Below are positions 8,497 to 17,547 of a stretch of DNA of 64,000 nucleotides, in pieces. The stretch is from the NCBI GenBank assembly GCA_009836625.1, contig VXVC01000007.1, positions 559,807 through 623,806 of the forward strand, in the 5' to 3' direction. Origin of the DNA: Holophagales bacterium. Lineage in GTDB: Bacteria; Acidobacteriota; Thermoanaerobaculia; Multivoradales; Multivoraceae. The notes beneath the pieces were generated by a model. It did not search any database. It worked only from the letters and a program-made list of their open reading frames with translations, and was not told the DNA's origin. Positions within the stretch are counted from its first letter, which is position 1; every line of letters starts with the position of its first letter. The translations under genes and the position numbers were made by a program.

Positions 8497-9858
8497 ACGG
8501 CGGGGCATGCCGTCGAAGGATCCCGACGACATGGTGACCACGACGTCACCGGGCCGAGCCTCGGAGAGCACCGCCTCCGCCAGCTCGTCGTTCGAACCAC
8601 ACGCCGTAGCCGCCGCGCCGAGCCGTTCGATCTCCGCGGCTACCTGCTCCGGGTCGAGCCCCTCCTCGCCCAGCCGCTCGCGGTGGAACACGGGGGCCAG
8701 GAACACACGGTCGGCGGAAGCCAGCGACGCCGCCAGGTCGGCGGCGAACTGCAGCCTGCCCGCACTCAGGCTTCGCGGCTCGAACAGAGCGACCAGCCGG
8801 CGGCCGGGAAACCGTTGCCGGAGCGCCGCGAGCGACGCCTTGACCTCCGAAGCGTGGTGGGCGAAGTCGTCGATGACCACCACCCCCGCGGCCTCGCCGA
8901 TCACCTCGAGCCGCCGCTTGACGCCCCGGAAGGTGGCGAGTGCGTCCAGGACGGCGTCCCGCTCCAGTCCGTCGGCGCGAGCCGCCGCCCAGACCGCCAT
9001 CGCGTTCAGCGCGTTGTGCTCGCCCCAGACGCCGAGGTCGACCCGCTGCCGCCGGCCCTCTTCCTCCAGCTCGAAGGAGATCCCGCGTTCGCCGCTCTCG
9101 ACGGGGCCCGCAAGCCGGACGTCGCCCGCCCCGGCGCCGTAGGTCACGACCCGGCACGGGCTCGCCGGCAGCAGCCGCTCCACCGTCGGATAGTCCGCGC
9201 AGGCGATCAGCAGCCCGGTCGGCGGCAGGCGCTCGACGAGTCCGAGAAAGGCCCGCTCCAGGCCCTCGAAGTCGGGGTAGAGATCGACATGGTCGTGCTC
9301 CAGGCTGGTCAGGATCGCAGTCTCCGGCCGGTAGTGCCAGAACTTCGGTCCGCGGTCGAAGTAGGAGGCGTTGTACTCGTCGCCCTCGATCGCGAAGCGC
9401 GAACCGCCGCCGAGAGCGAAGCCCGAGGCCAGACCGATCGGCGCGCCGCCGATCAGATAGCCGGGATCGGCGCCGGCGCGGGAGTAGACCCAGGCCGCCA
9501 TCGCGGTCGTCGTCGTCTTGCCGTGGCTGCCGGCGACGACCAGCGGCCGGCGGTCCCGGAGGACGAAGCGGTCGAGCGCCTCCGGCATCGACAACCGCGG
9601 CAGGCCGAGTTCTTCCGTCGCCACCGCCTCCGGGTTCGTCCGCGGCACCGCGTTGCCGACGATCACGAGGTCCGGCCTCGGCTCGAGGTGGGCCGGGTCG
9701 TAGCCGACCAGCGGTTCGATTCCTGCCTCGGCCAGGATGTCGCTGGTCGGCGGGTAGAGGGGGCCATCCGACCCTCGCACCTGATGCCCGAGTTCCCGGA
9801 GCAGGCAGGCCAGCGGCGCCATGCCGGTGCCGCCGATCGCGATCAGGTGGATGTCCAA
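8446..9858 (-). CDS. mpl: UDP-MurNAc:L-Ala-gamma-D-Glu-meso-DAP ligase (murein recycling)
   Basis: A Mur-ligase family protein of 470 residues. The N-terminal Rossmann part opens IHLIAIGGTGMAPLACLLRE. The ATP loop is GSHGKTTTTAMAAW near residue 109. The block EGDEYNASYFDRGPKFWHY, followed by TSLEHDHVDLYPD, is closer to Mpl than to MurC. Mpl re-attaches recycled murein tripeptide to UDP-MurNAc in the cytosol. The start is a TTG at 9858, 8 bp after rph. MurC is the alternative, less likely given the block named. It is last in the amidase-lipoprotein-murI-rph-mpl run. Confidence 0.87.
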   Translation of the reverse strand: MDIHLIAIGGTGMAPLACLLRELGHQVRGSDGPLYPPTSDILAEAGIEPLVGYDPAHLEPRPDLVIVGNAVPRTNPEAVATEELGLPRLSMPEALDRFVLRDRRPLVVAGSHGKTTTTAMAAWVYSRAGADPGYLIGGAPIGLASGFALGGGSRFAIEGDEYNASYFDRGPKFWHYRPETAILTSLEHDHVDLYPDFEGLERAFLGLVERLPPTGLLIACADYPTVERLLPASPCRVVTYGAGAGDVRLAGPVESGERGISFELEEEGRRQRVDLGVWGEHNALNAMAVWAAARADGLERDAVLDALATFRGVKRRLEVIGEAAGVVVIDDFAHHASEVKASLAALRQRFPGRRLVALFEPRSLSAGRLQFAADLAASLASADRVFLAPVFHRERLGEEGLDPEQVAAEIERLGAAATACGSNDELAEAVLSEARPGDVVVTMSSGSFDGMPRRLQMALQDLPVGEPGQP

Positions 9859-9866
9859 GGCGCCGG

Positions 9867-10703
9867 CTAGGAGCGCGGGGGCCGGCCCCAGAGACTGGCC
9901 TCGTCCTTCGCCTTGGCCGGACCGCTGCGGCGGCGCTCGAGCGCCTCTTCCATCTCCGCCAGGCGCGGCGCCAGGCAGCGCTGCTGCAGCTCGGTCAGCT
10001 CGGCGATCCCGGCCAGCGCCAGGTCGAGGAGGCCGTCGAACTCGGGTCGTGTGAACACGCGGCCCTCCGCGGTGCCCTGAACCTCGATCAGGTCACCCTC
10101 GCCGGTCGCCACCACGTTCAGGTCGACCTGGGCGTCCCGGTCCTCGACGTACTCCAGGTCGAGCAGCAACTCGTCCTGGCAGATCCCGACCGAGACCGCG
10201 GCCACCGAATGGACGATGGGCCACTTCTTCAGGTCGCCCTCGAGCAGCATCCTGGCCAGCGCCGCGACGGTCGCCACGTAGGCGCCGGTGATCGAGGCGG
10301 TGCGCGTGCCGCCGTCGGCCTGGATGACGTCGCAGTCGACGGCGATCGTGACTTCCGGCAGCTTCCTGAGGTTGACCGCCGACCGGAGAGAACGACCGAT
10401 CAGGCGCTGGATCTCCGCGGTGCGCCCCGAGGGCCGCCCGCGCGACACCTCCCGCCTCGAGCGGGTCAGGGTCGCCCGCGGCAGCATCGCGTACTCCGCG
10501 GTCAGCCAGCCTTGCCCCTTGCCGATCAGAAAGGGCGGCACCCGCCGCTCCACGCTGGCGGAGCAGAGCACCCTCGTGTCGCCGCACCCGATCAGCGCCG
10601 AACCCTCGGCGAACTTCATCGCGTCCAGCTCGATCGTCACCGGGCGCAGGGCGGAAGGCGACCTGTCGCCACTCCGCCTGAAACCGCCGCCTCGATTCGT
10701 CAC
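9867..10703 (-). CDS. rph: Ribonuclease PH
   Basis: A phosphorolytic 3'-5' exoribonuclease that trims tRNA 3' ends; the active form is a hexamer. The 278 residues match family length (~240) plus a Lys/Arg-rich C-terminal tail. Diagnostic segments are EGSALIGCGDTRVLCSASVE, GWLTAEYAMLPRAT, RGRPSGRTAEIQRLIGRSLR and the catalytic-site block DCDVIQADGGTRTASITG. The frame is open far upstream through murI, but the GTG at 10703 overlaps the murI stop (GTGA) and begins just before the conserved region. Confidence 0.95.
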   Translation of the reverse strand: MTNRGGGFRRSGDRSPSALRPVTIELDAMKFAEGSALIGCGDTRVLCSASVERRVPPFLIGKGQGWLTAEYAMLPRATLTRSRREVSRGRPSGRTAEIQRLIGRSLRSAVNLRKLPEVTIAVDCDVIQADGGTRTASITGAYVATVAALARMLLEGDLKKWPIVHSVAAVSVGICQDELLLDLEYVEDRDAQVDLNVVATGEGDLIEVQGTAEGRVFTRPEFDGLLDLALAGIAELTELQQRCLAPRLAEMEEALERRRSGPAKAKDEASLWGRPPRS

Positions 10704-11533
10704 GATGTCTCGACCTCCCTGGTTTCGGTTCCCGGCTCGTCCACGTCGATCCACTCGAGCGTCGCCGACTCGCCGAGGATCCGCTCCGCAAGTCTGGCAA
10801 ACCGCGGACCGGCGTCCGTGGCGAAGAGTCTCACACTTGCCGGCCCACGCCCGGCGCCGTCGGTCCAGCCCCGGCCGCGCAGTTCCTGTTCCACCAGGGC
10901 GCCGGTCGATTCGGCGGAGTCGACCAGGGTCACGTCCGGGCCGCACACCCGCGCCAGCACGCCCCGCAGCATCGGGTAGTGGGTGCAGCCGAGCAACAGC
11001 GTGTCGATCCCCTCGGCCAGCAATGGTTCGAGATAGCGAGCCACGATGCGCCCGGTGATCTCGTCCTCCTCCCAACCTTCCTCGACCAGTGGAACGAGCA
11101 GCGGGCAGGCCCGCTGACTGACGCGGAGGTTCGCGTCGAGGCGGCGGATCGCCTCTTCGTAGGCGCCCGACCGCACCGTCGACTCGGTGGCGATGACGCC
11201 GATGTGCCGGCTCGCCGCCGCCACCGCGGCCGAGGCGCCCGGCTTCAGCACGCCCCAGTGCGGCGCCCGCACGACGAGGTCGTCGAGCGCCATCGCCGAG
11301 GCCGTGTTGCAGGCCACGACCAGGGCGTCGACCTGCCGGCGCTCCAGGAAGTCGACATTCGTCTGGGAGTAGCGAAGCACCGTTCGCCGCGACTTGGTCC
11401 CGTAGGGAAGACGGGCGGTGTCGCCGAGATAGAGGATGGCGGCGCCGGGCAGGCGACGCCGCAGCGCCGCGACCACGGTCAGGCCGCCGACGCCCGAGTC
11501 GAAGACGCCGATCAGGGGCTGTGCTCCGCGCAT
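10700..11533 (-). CDS. murI: Glutamate racemase
   Basis: Interconverts L- and D-glutamate to supply D-Glu for peptidoglycan. The 277 residues include GVFDSGVGGLTVVAALRRRLP at the N-terminus with the catalytic-site Asp-Ser, YLGDTARLPYGTKS, the first catalytic Cys in VVACNTASA and the second in LLLGCTHYPML. Both catalytic cysteines are therefore present. It lies between a GerMN lipoprotein gene (3 bp upstream) and rph (4-nt overlap), so transcription and translation are probably coupled. Confidence 0.96.
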   Translation of the reverse strand: MRGAQPLIGVFDSGVGGLTVVAALRRRLPGAAILYLGDTARLPYGTKSRRTVLRYSQTNVDFLERRQVDALVVACNTASAMALDDLVVRAPHWGVLKPGASAAVAAASRHIGVIATESTVRSGAYEEAIRRLDANLRVSQRACPLLVPLVEEGWEEDEITGRIVARYLEPLLAEGIDTLLLGCTHYPMLRGVLARVCGPDVTLVDSAESTGALVEQELRGRGWTDGAGRGPASVRLFATDAGPRFARLAERILGESATLEWIDVDEPGTETREVETS

Positions 11534-11536
11534 CGC

Positions 11537-12151
11537 TCAGAGGTCCGCGGAAGGCTCCGCGTTCCGGTCGAGGTCGGGCAGCAGCGGCCGGGTCGTGTCG
11601 ACGTGGCCGGCGAAGGTCAGGCGCTGCTCGCCGTTCCACATCAGTACCACGCGCTCGATGCCCAGGTTGCTCGCGGTCAGACTGTTCACCAGGCTGTAGA
11701 CGGCGAGCAGTTCGTCGCGCAAACCCATCGCCGGCCGCTCGAAGCGCAGCGCGGAGCCCGTCCGCGAAACCGTCAAGTCGACATAGGCGACGCCGTTGAC
11801 CAGATCGAACGCCTGCAGCCCGACAACGGGCGGCAGGACGGGAAAGATCTCCTCGTCCGCTTCCGGCGCGTCGTCGCCGGTCGGGACCGGACCGGGACCG
11901 TCGATCAGCGCCTGGACGATCGCCGCCGCCGTCTCCTCGACGCTGCCGGCGGCCGGGATCGCCCGCGGCTCGCAACGGAGCAGTCCGTCGGCCGCCGCGA
12001 AGCAGAGCGTCGCGAAGAAGTCCTCGCCCTCCGGGACGAGTTCCACCTCGCCGACCATCTCGCCGTCTGCGTCACTGCCTCCGCAGGCCCCAAGCAACAC
12101 GAGCAGCATGACCGCGGCCAGGGGCCAGAAGCTCCAGCGCAGCCTCCTCAC
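11537..12151 (-). CDS. GerMN-domain lipoprotein
   Basis: A 204-residue predicted lipoprotein. A hydrophobic signal helix ends in the lipobox LLGAC near residue 22, followed by Gly/Asp-rich residues. The rest fits the GerMN (sporulation/spore germination) domain, found widely in non-sporulating bacteria: GVAYVDLTVS, then GLRDELLAVYSLVNSLT and VVLMWNGEQRLTFAGHVD, where the last segment matches the domain end. Its GTG start overlaps the amidase stop (GTGA). GerMN genes often adjoin amidase and rph/murI genes, which suggests a cell-wall role. The molecular function is unknown. Confidence 0.82.
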   Translation of the reverse strand: MRRLRWSFWPLAAVMLLVLLGACGGSDADGEMVGEVELVPEGEDFFATLCFAAADGLLRCEPRAIPAAGSVEETAAAIVQALIDGPGPVPTGDDAPEADEEIFPVLPPVVGLQAFDLVNGVAYVDLTVSRTGSALRFERPAMGLRDELLAVYSLVNSLTASNLGIERVVLMWNGEQRLTFAGHVDTTRPLLPDLDRNAEPSADL

Positions 12152-13914
12152 GATCGCGTCCCGTCGGCGGTCGTCTCCGCGGTGCCGGTCATGACGCCCC
12201 GGAAGAGCCGGATCGCCCGGCCGATCGCCTCGAACACCTCGCGGCCGCGCGGACCGTCGAAGACCGAGATCTGCTCTTCGCCGACCTCCTCGTATCCGAA
12301 CTCGATCAGGACCGCCGGCATCGACGCCCCGGTCAACACCCGCAGCGGCGCGCGCTGGAAGCCCCGGTTCGGCAGGCCGAGGACGTCGCCGACCTGGGTC
12401 TGGATCAGCCGCGCCAGCAGCGCGCTCCGCTCGAGCTCCGCGTCGTGTACCCGGTCCCAGGGTTCGAGCGGCGGGATCACGACCGGCGGCTCTTCTTCCA
12501 CCAGTTCCGATTCGAGGTCGTCGAGATCCTCGTCCTCGAAGGCCTCCGTCTCCGGTGCAGGTGCCGGCTCCGGTTCGTCCTCGGCGGCCTCGGGACCGGC
12601 TGCCCCTTCGGACCCGGTCGCCTGTTCCTCCTCGAGCGGCGCCGGAGGCGGATCGAGAACCCAGGTCTGGAACGCGCTTCCCGGCAGGGCCGCCGCGCCG
12701 CCGGCGCCCACGTGCAGCGACACGAAGAGGTCGGCCTCGTACTGGTTGGCCAGCGAGGTCCGGTTCTCGAGCGTGACCGTGCTGTCGCCGCTACGGGTAA
12801 GCACCACGCGTGCCCCCAGCTCGAACTCCAGGTAGGACCGGAGCGCCTCGGCGATCCCAAGCGCGAGGTTCTTCTCGGTCTCGCCGGACGGAGTTCGCAC
12901 GCCGTTGTCCGTCCCGCCATGGCCCGGATCGAGGACGATCCGGAACTCGCGCCGCTCCTCCTCCGTCCGCGACGTCGCGCGCGGCTGGAGTCCCGGCCGG
13001 CTTCGTGTGATGTCGAAGACGAGCTGGACCCGCGGCGGACGGCCCAGGAGGTACGGTTCGGACGCCTCGGCGAGAGGCGCCAGACCGACGTCGACCGAGC
13101 GCTCGCGCACTTCGATCCAGCGCACGAGGGGATCGTTCAACCGCACCCGGCGGCGCGGCTCCATGACCCCGCTCAGCAGCCGCAGCCGCACACCCGCGCG
13201 GTAGCGATCGACCTGGAAGCGAGGCCGGTTGGAGAAGGTCACGACGAGCGTCGTGGCGCCGAGATCGTGGACGCGGTCCACCTCCACGTCGAGGCGGCGT
13301 TCGCCCGTCCTGTCGACGCGAAGCAGGCCTCGCCGCCGGTCGAAGTCGAAGCGGTAGCCGAGCGTCTCCGGATACGCCCGCGCCAGCGCGTCGACCGGCA
13401 CGAACAGCTTGCGCGGCTCGATCGGCTCAGGGGGCAGCTCGGGCTCTTCCTCTTCCGGCTCGGGCTCTTCCTCCTCGCCATCCCCCTCCGAATCCGGTGT
13501 TTCCCCGTCTTCCTCCTCCTCTTCGTCGGGGTACTCCGGTTCCGGCTCGATCCAGGGCCTGATCGACAGGTTGTGGACCTCGCCGTCGACGACGACCGTC
13601 CTGCTCAGGGGTCCGAGCACGACCACCCGCCCCGCTACGCGCAGCGTGTGCGCCTCGCCGAGCGGTCCCCTCTCGAGGTCCCCTCCAAGCACCTCGACCA
13701 CGGTACCCAGCGCGACGAGCGGACCGAAGGACGAGCGGGCCCAGGGCAGAGGCGCGGCGTCGCGGCCGACGACGATCATCCCCTCCTCGTGGGAGAGGAT
13801 CTCCGTCTCCGGCTCGTCGTCTCGCTGCGCCGAAGCCGGCGCGAGCGCCTGGAGCCCCAGGGCCACGGCCAGCAGTCCGGAGGCACACCAGAAGATGCCG
13901 CGTCGGAGAGACAC
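12148..13914 (-). CDS. N-acetylmuramoyl-L-alanine amidase (Amidase_3) with acidic inserts
   Basis: A periplasmic zinc amidase that cleaves the MurNAc-L-Ala bond. It has 588 residues, longer than typical AmiC (~400). A signal peptide ends near ASAQ (~30). A very acidic Glu/Pro tract lies at ~125-165, then an AMIN-like beta region. The catalytic domain begins at ~330 with RIVLDPGHGGTDNG (first Zn His) and continues with EADLFVSLHVGAG (second His). It is split by a second acidic Glu/Asp/Pro insert of ~70 residues before the last block PAVLIEFGYEEVGEEQ, whose Glu is catalytic. GTG start. Confidence 0.9.
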   Translation of the reverse strand: MSLRRGIFWCASGLLAVALGLQALAPASAQRDDEPETEILSHEEGMIVVGRDAAPLPWARSSFGPLVALGTVVEVLGGDLERGPLGEAHTLRVAGRVVVLGPLSRTVVVDGEVHNLSIRPWIEPEPEYPDEEEEEDGETPDSEGDGEEEEPEPEEEEPELPPEPIEPRKLFVPVDALARAYPETLGYRFDFDRRRGLLRVDRTGERRLDVEVDRVHDLGATTLVVTFSNRPRFQVDRYRAGVRLRLLSGVMEPRRRVRLNDPLVRWIEVRERSVDVGLAPLAEASEPYLLGRPPRVQLVFDITRSRPGLQPRATSRTEEERREFRIVLDPGHGGTDNGVRTPSGETEKNLALGIAEALRSYLEFELGARVVLTRSGDSTVTLENRTSLANQYEADLFVSLHVGAGGAAALPGSAFQTWVLDPPPAPLEEEQATGSEGAAGPEAAEDEPEPAPAPETEAFEDEDLDDLESELVEEEPPVVIPPLEPWDRVHDAELERSALLARLIQTQVGDVLGLPNRGFQRAPLRVLTGASMPAVLIEFGYEEVGEEQISVFDGPRGREVFEAIGRAIRLFRGVMTGTAETTADGTRS

Positions 13915-13983
13915 TACGGCAACCTAACACCACCACGGGGAGCCCTGATTCCGGCCCGCCGGGGCGACCACCCACACGCGCGC

Positions 13984-14059
13984 TGGTAGCCCGTACGGGA
14001 TTCGAACCCGTGTTACTGGCGTGAGAGGCCAGCGTCCTAGACCCCTAGACGAACGGGCC
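13984..14059 (-). tRNA. tRNA-Glu (anticodon CTC)
   Basis: A 76-nt cloverleaf. The acceptor stem GGCCCGT pairs with ACGGGCT (terminal G-U), followed by A73 and an encoded CCA. The anticodon stem CTGGC/GCCAG encloses the loop CTCTCAC, giving anticodon CTC. The T arm is ACGGG-TTCGAAT-CCCGT. It lies between the 3' end of a hypothetical gene and the amidase start, on the same strand as both. Confidence 0.96.
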
Positions 14060-14102
14060 ACGCGTGCGCAGGGCCGCGCAATTTAGCACAGCGTGCCCGT
14101 GG

Positions 14103-14942
14103 TCAGGGCGCCTCGGACGAAGCACTGCTGACGGCAACCTGCGTGTCAGGATTCAGATCCTGATTGGGGTCGACGAGGTGACCACCCGGGAAGCTGACGG
14201 AGACCGCCGGGGCGGACGTATCGAGGCACAGCAGGTGGTTGTTGTCGTTGTCGCCCAGATCCGCGAGCGCCGCCGGGGCGATCTCGTCGGTCGAGCCGTC
14301 CGGGCGCTCCACGGTCACGCGATAGAGGGCGCGCTCGGCGTCTCCAGCGTCGGCGCCATTCGGCAGTCGTACGCCTCCGGCCCAGGTCACCCGGACCACC
14401 TGTTGGACGCCTTCCGGACACGCCGACCCCCGGCTCTCCGTCGACCATCGGTCCTCGGGTACCACCTCCGCGAGCACGAGAGAGGGCCCGGCATCCAGCG
14501 GCGTGACGTCCGTCTCCGTTCCGCGGAAGTTCACCGGATCACCCGTTGCTCCATCCGAGAACAGGTCGCCGACCACGAGCACTCTCGCCGGTGGGTCGTC
14601 CGCCGCGTCGCCGAACTCACCGATGAGGAGCACGGTCCTGAGTTCGCCTGGATCGCTGGCCGGCCGGAGGGTTGAGCAGAGGGGAGTGTGTTCAGACCCG
14701 GACCGCGTGACGATCCGGAAGTCCTCGGCCTGCAGGGTGTCCGCGTCCACGGTATGGGACAGCACGATCGGCATGCCGTCCTGCCCGGATGCGCCCTGGC
14801 AGAGGACGTTCGCCACGCCCGGCAGAGCATTGTCCAACCCGAAGAAGGCCGACAGCGGGCGCGCCGTTTCGCCGTTCGCAGCCTGCGCGACGGGCATCAT
14901 CGCCGCCAGGCCACCTGCGACAAGGTAGATAAACGTCTTCAT
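14103..14942 (-). CDS. Secreted protein of unknown function
   Basis: I do not recognise this 279-residue protein. It has a signal peptide (MKTFIYLVAGG..., cleavage near AQAANG, ~22). The mature part is soluble-looking and mostly beta, with phrases such as PIVLSHTVDADTLQAEDF and RALYRVTVERPDGSTDEIAP. It contains four Cys, at least two of which could pair. It begins 21 bp downstream of the sulfatase at 14964-16490 and is probably co-transcribed with it. That suggests, but does not show, a shared role outside the cytoplasm. Confidence 0.7.
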   Translation of the reverse strand: MKTFIYLVAGGLAAMMPVAQAANGETARPLSAFFGLDNALPGVANVLCQGASGQDGMPIVLSHTVDADTLQAEDFRIVTRSGSEHTPLCSTLRPASDPGELRTVLLIGEFGDAADDPPARVLVVGDLFSDGATGDPVNFRGTETDVTPLDAGPSLVLAEVVPEDRWSTESRGSACPEGVQQVVRVTWAGGVRLPNGADAGDAERALYRVTVERPDGSTDEIAPAALADLGDNDNNHLLCLDTSAPAVSVSFPGGHLVDPNQDLNPDTQVAVSSASSEAP

Positions 14943-14963
14943 CCGCCACCCACGCGGATCAGC

Positions 14964-16490
14964 TTACTCCGCAACCCGCCACCTCTCGGGCGCCACGAAA
15001 CCATCGCGGCCTTCCCAGAAGATCGGCACGTGCTCGTCGGGCTGCAAAGCGCGGAAAGCAAGCGCCTTTTCGGTCAGACGCTGGGCGATCTCCGGGTGCT
15101 CGGCCCACAGGTCGTTCTGCTCGCCGGGATCGTCTCCAAGGTGAAAGAGCATGGTCTGGGATTCGGCGAGCGCCCCGCGGTCGAGCGGTTCGGGTCCGAT
15201 GACGATCAGCTTCCAGTCGCCCTCCATCGCCATGAGCTGCTCGCGCTCGTCGCTCAACTGGGCGCAGTAGGAGTAGAAGTCGCGGTCGCCGGCGATCTCA
15301 CCACCCCGAAGCGCCGGCAGCGCATCTCGGCCGTCCAGTTCGAGGTCGGGGCGATCCGAAGCGGCGGCGGCCTGCATCAGCGTCGGCATCACGTCCAGGT
15401 AGTTGAGCGGTGCGGAGACGGCGCCGCCGCCGCTCACCCCGCCGGCGGGCCAGCGGGCCGCTGCAGCCACGCGGATGCCCCCTTCGAAGACGTTGCCCTT
15501 GGAGCCACGGAATGGGCGGTTGTCGCCGATGCCCGTGTCGCCGCCGTTGTCCGAGAAGAACCACACCAGGGTGTCGTCCGCCACGCCGGCCTCGTCGAGG
15601 GCCTCGAGGATGCGACCGATGCCGACGTCCATCGCGTGGACCATCGCGCCGGTGATCCTGCGGTTGCGGAGCCGGCCTTCCACGTCTTCGAGGCGTGCCC
15701 GGCTCATCGCGTGGCCGCCGAACCACTCGTACTTCTCCGGCGGCACGCCCGCGCCGACGACCGCCTCGATCGCCACCGGCTCGAGGCCCTCGTAGAGCGG
15801 CAGATCCTCTTCCTTCGCCTGGAAGGGTGAGTGCGGCGCGTTGTACGGCACGAACAGGAAGAAGGGCGCCTCGCCGCCGGCGTGTTCGCGGACGAAACGC
15901 ACCGCATGCTCGGAGATCAGATCCGTGCTGTAGCCGGGCTCGTCGACCGACTCTTCGTCGTGGAACCAGTCGACCTCGCCGTAGCGCTCGTGCGTGACGT
16001 AGTCGAAGCCCCAGCCGAGGTGGCCGACGAAGCGCGTGAAACCGCGTTCCAGGGGGTGGTACTCCCTGCGCGACAACCCAAGATGCCACTTGCCGACGAG
16101 GCCGCGGTGCTCGTAGCCGGCCTCGGCGAGCACCTGCGGCACGATCGTCGCCTCGGGATCGAGACCGTAGTCGTGGTACCCCATGACGACGCCGCGCATC
16201 ATGCCGTAGCGGATCGGATGCCTGCCGGTCATCAGGCCGGCGCGCGTCGGCGAGCAGATCGGCGCCACGTAGAAGCGATCGAGCCTGACGCCCTCCGTGG
16301 CGATGCGGTCGATGTTGGGGGTGGCGATCTCGCCGCCGTTGAAGCTGACATCACGCCAGCCGAGGTCGTCGGCGACGATGAGCACGACGTTGGGCGTCTG
16401 CCGCGCCTCCGGTGCCTCGATCTCCTCGCCCGGCGCACAGCCCAGCAGGACCGAGGCCAAGAACAGAATCCACTGCTTCGTCTTCGTCAC
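14964..16490 (-). CDS. Sulfatase family lipoprotein (Cys type)
   Basis: An alkaline-phosphatase-superfamily sulfatase anchored as a lipoprotein. The N-terminal block PNVVLIVADDLGWRDVSF carries the metal Asp pair. The maturation motif CSPTRAGLMTG has Cys79 for conversion to formylglycine. Later come GLVGKWHLGL and VWFFSDNGGDTG. The GTG at 16490 was chosen because GGAGG lies 9 nt upstream and it puts the lipobox LLGC at residues 15-18; an in-frame GTG at 16529 lacks both advantages. The substrate is unknown: glycan sulfate esters are likely, but aryl and other sulfates are possible. Confidence 0.9.
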   Translation of the reverse strand: MTKTKQWILFLASVLLGCAPGEEIEAPEARQTPNVVLIVADDLGWRDVSFNGGEIATPNIDRIATEGVRLDRFYVAPICSPTRAGLMTGRHPIRYGMMRGVVMGYHDYGLDPEATIVPQVLAEAGYEHRGLVGKWHLGLSRREYHPLERGFTRFVGHLGWGFDYVTHERYGEVDWFHDEESVDEPGYSTDLISEHAVRFVREHAGGEAPFFLFVPYNAPHSPFQAKEEDLPLYEGLEPVAIEAVVGAGVPPEKYEWFGGHAMSRARLEDVEGRLRNRRITGAMVHAMDVGIGRILEALDEAGVADDTLVWFFSDNGGDTGIGDNRPFRGSKGNVFEGGIRVAAAARWPAGGVSGGGAVSAPLNYLDVMPTLMQAAAASDRPDLELDGRDALPALRGGEIAGDRDFYSYCAQLSDEREQLMAMEGDWKLIVIGPEPLDRGALAESQTMLFHLGDDPGEQNDLWAEHPEIAQRLTEKALAFRALQPDEHVPIFWEGRDGFVAPERWRVAE

Positions 16491-16557
16491 CGATCTGTTC
16501 CTCCGCGCGTGGTTTTCGAGAATACTCACTCACCGTCCCACTCCAGGAGAACGAACG

Positions 16558-17529
16558 ATGAGCACAGCTTCCCTCGCCTACCTCGGAGTCCGCTCGGACA
16601 AACTCGACGACTGGAACGACTTCGCCTGCAACCTGCTCGGCATGCAGCAGGTCGACCGGGGCGGCAAGTCCCTGTCCTACCGGATGGACGACTTCGAGCA
16701 GCGGCTGCTGGTGTCGGACGAACCGGGCGACACGCTCTCCTTCATGGGCTGGGAGGTCGCCGGGGAGGACGATCTCGAGGGCTTCGCCACGAAGCTCGAC
16801 GCGGCGGGCGTGGAGGTGGAATGGGGAAGCCCGGAACTCGCCGACCGACGCTTCGTCGAGCGGCTCCTGGTCTGCCACGACCCGGACGGCAACCGCGTGG
16901 AGCTGGTGTGGAATCCGATGCACACGAGCGAGCCGTTCGTGCCCGGCAGGACGATCTCGGGCTTCAAGACGGGTCCGCTGGGCATGGGCCATGCGGTCCT
17001 GCACGTCACCGACATCGAGAAGCAACTGGCCTTCTACCGCGACCTGCTGGGCTTCGAGCTCAGCGACTTCGGCAACATGCCGGTCCCCATCCACTTCCTG
17101 CACGTCAACGGGCGCCACCACAGCCTGGCGATGATCGCCTCCGGACAGAAGGGCTTCCACCACTTCATGGTCGAGTTCCAGTCGCTCGACGACGTCGGAC
17201 AGGGCTACGACCTGGCGGGAGCGACGGACGACCGGGTGGGCTTCACCCTCGGTCGCCACACCAACGACTTCATGACGTCCTTCTACGCGAGGACTCCCTC
17301 CGGCTTCTTCGTGGAGAACGGCTGGGGCGGCCGGATCATCGACCCGGCGACCTGGGAACCCGTCGAGATCTTCGACGGCCCGAGCCTCTGGGGTCACGAC
17401 TGGGTCGACCTGCCGGACGAAGCCAGGGCCATGGCGCTCAGCCAACGGATCGACCTCGCCTCGCGCGGCGTTCAGTCGCCGCCCTTCATCGATTGCCCGT
17501 GGCTGTTCGAGCAGGTGGCGAAAACGTAG
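16558..17529 (+). CDS. Type I extradiol ring-cleavage dioxygenase (BphC/HsaC-like)
   Basis: A two-domain vicinal-oxygen-chelate enzyme of 323 residues that cleaves catechols next to the hydroxyls using Fe(II) or Mn(II). The C-terminal catalytic half holds the three metal ligands: His in MGHAVLHVTD (~142), His in FHHFMVEFQS (~202) and Glu in GFFVENGWGGR (~253). Length and layout match 2,3-dihydroxybiphenyl dioxygenases. AGGAG precedes the ATG at 16558; the frame is open further upstream but no better start is present. It heads a three-gene set with a flavin hydroxylase and an alpha/beta hydrolase, as in meta-cleavage pathways. Confidence 0.9.
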   Translation: MSTASLAYLGVRSDKLDDWNDFACNLLGMQQVDRGGKSLSYRMDDFEQRLLVSDEPGDTLSFMGWEVAGEDDLEGFATKLDAAGVEVEWGSPELADRRFVERLLVCHDPDGNRVELVWNPMHTSEPFVPGRTISGFKTGPLGMGHAVLHVTDIEKQLAFYRDLLGFELSDFGNMPVPIHFLHVNGRHHSLAMIASGQKGFHHFMVEFQSLDDVGQGYDLAGATDDRVGFTLGRHTNDFMTSFYARTPSGFFVENGWGGRIIDPATWEPVEIFDGPSLWGHDWVDLPDEARAMALSQRIDLASRGVQSPPFIDCPWLFEQVAKT

Positions 17530-17547
17530 CCCGGAGTACGTAGAACG

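Noticed and set aside
10704..11975. Upstream extension of the rph frame through murI and the lipoprotein gene
   Set aside because: murI and the lipoprotein are unmistakable in other frames, and a GTG overlapping the murI stop fits rph.
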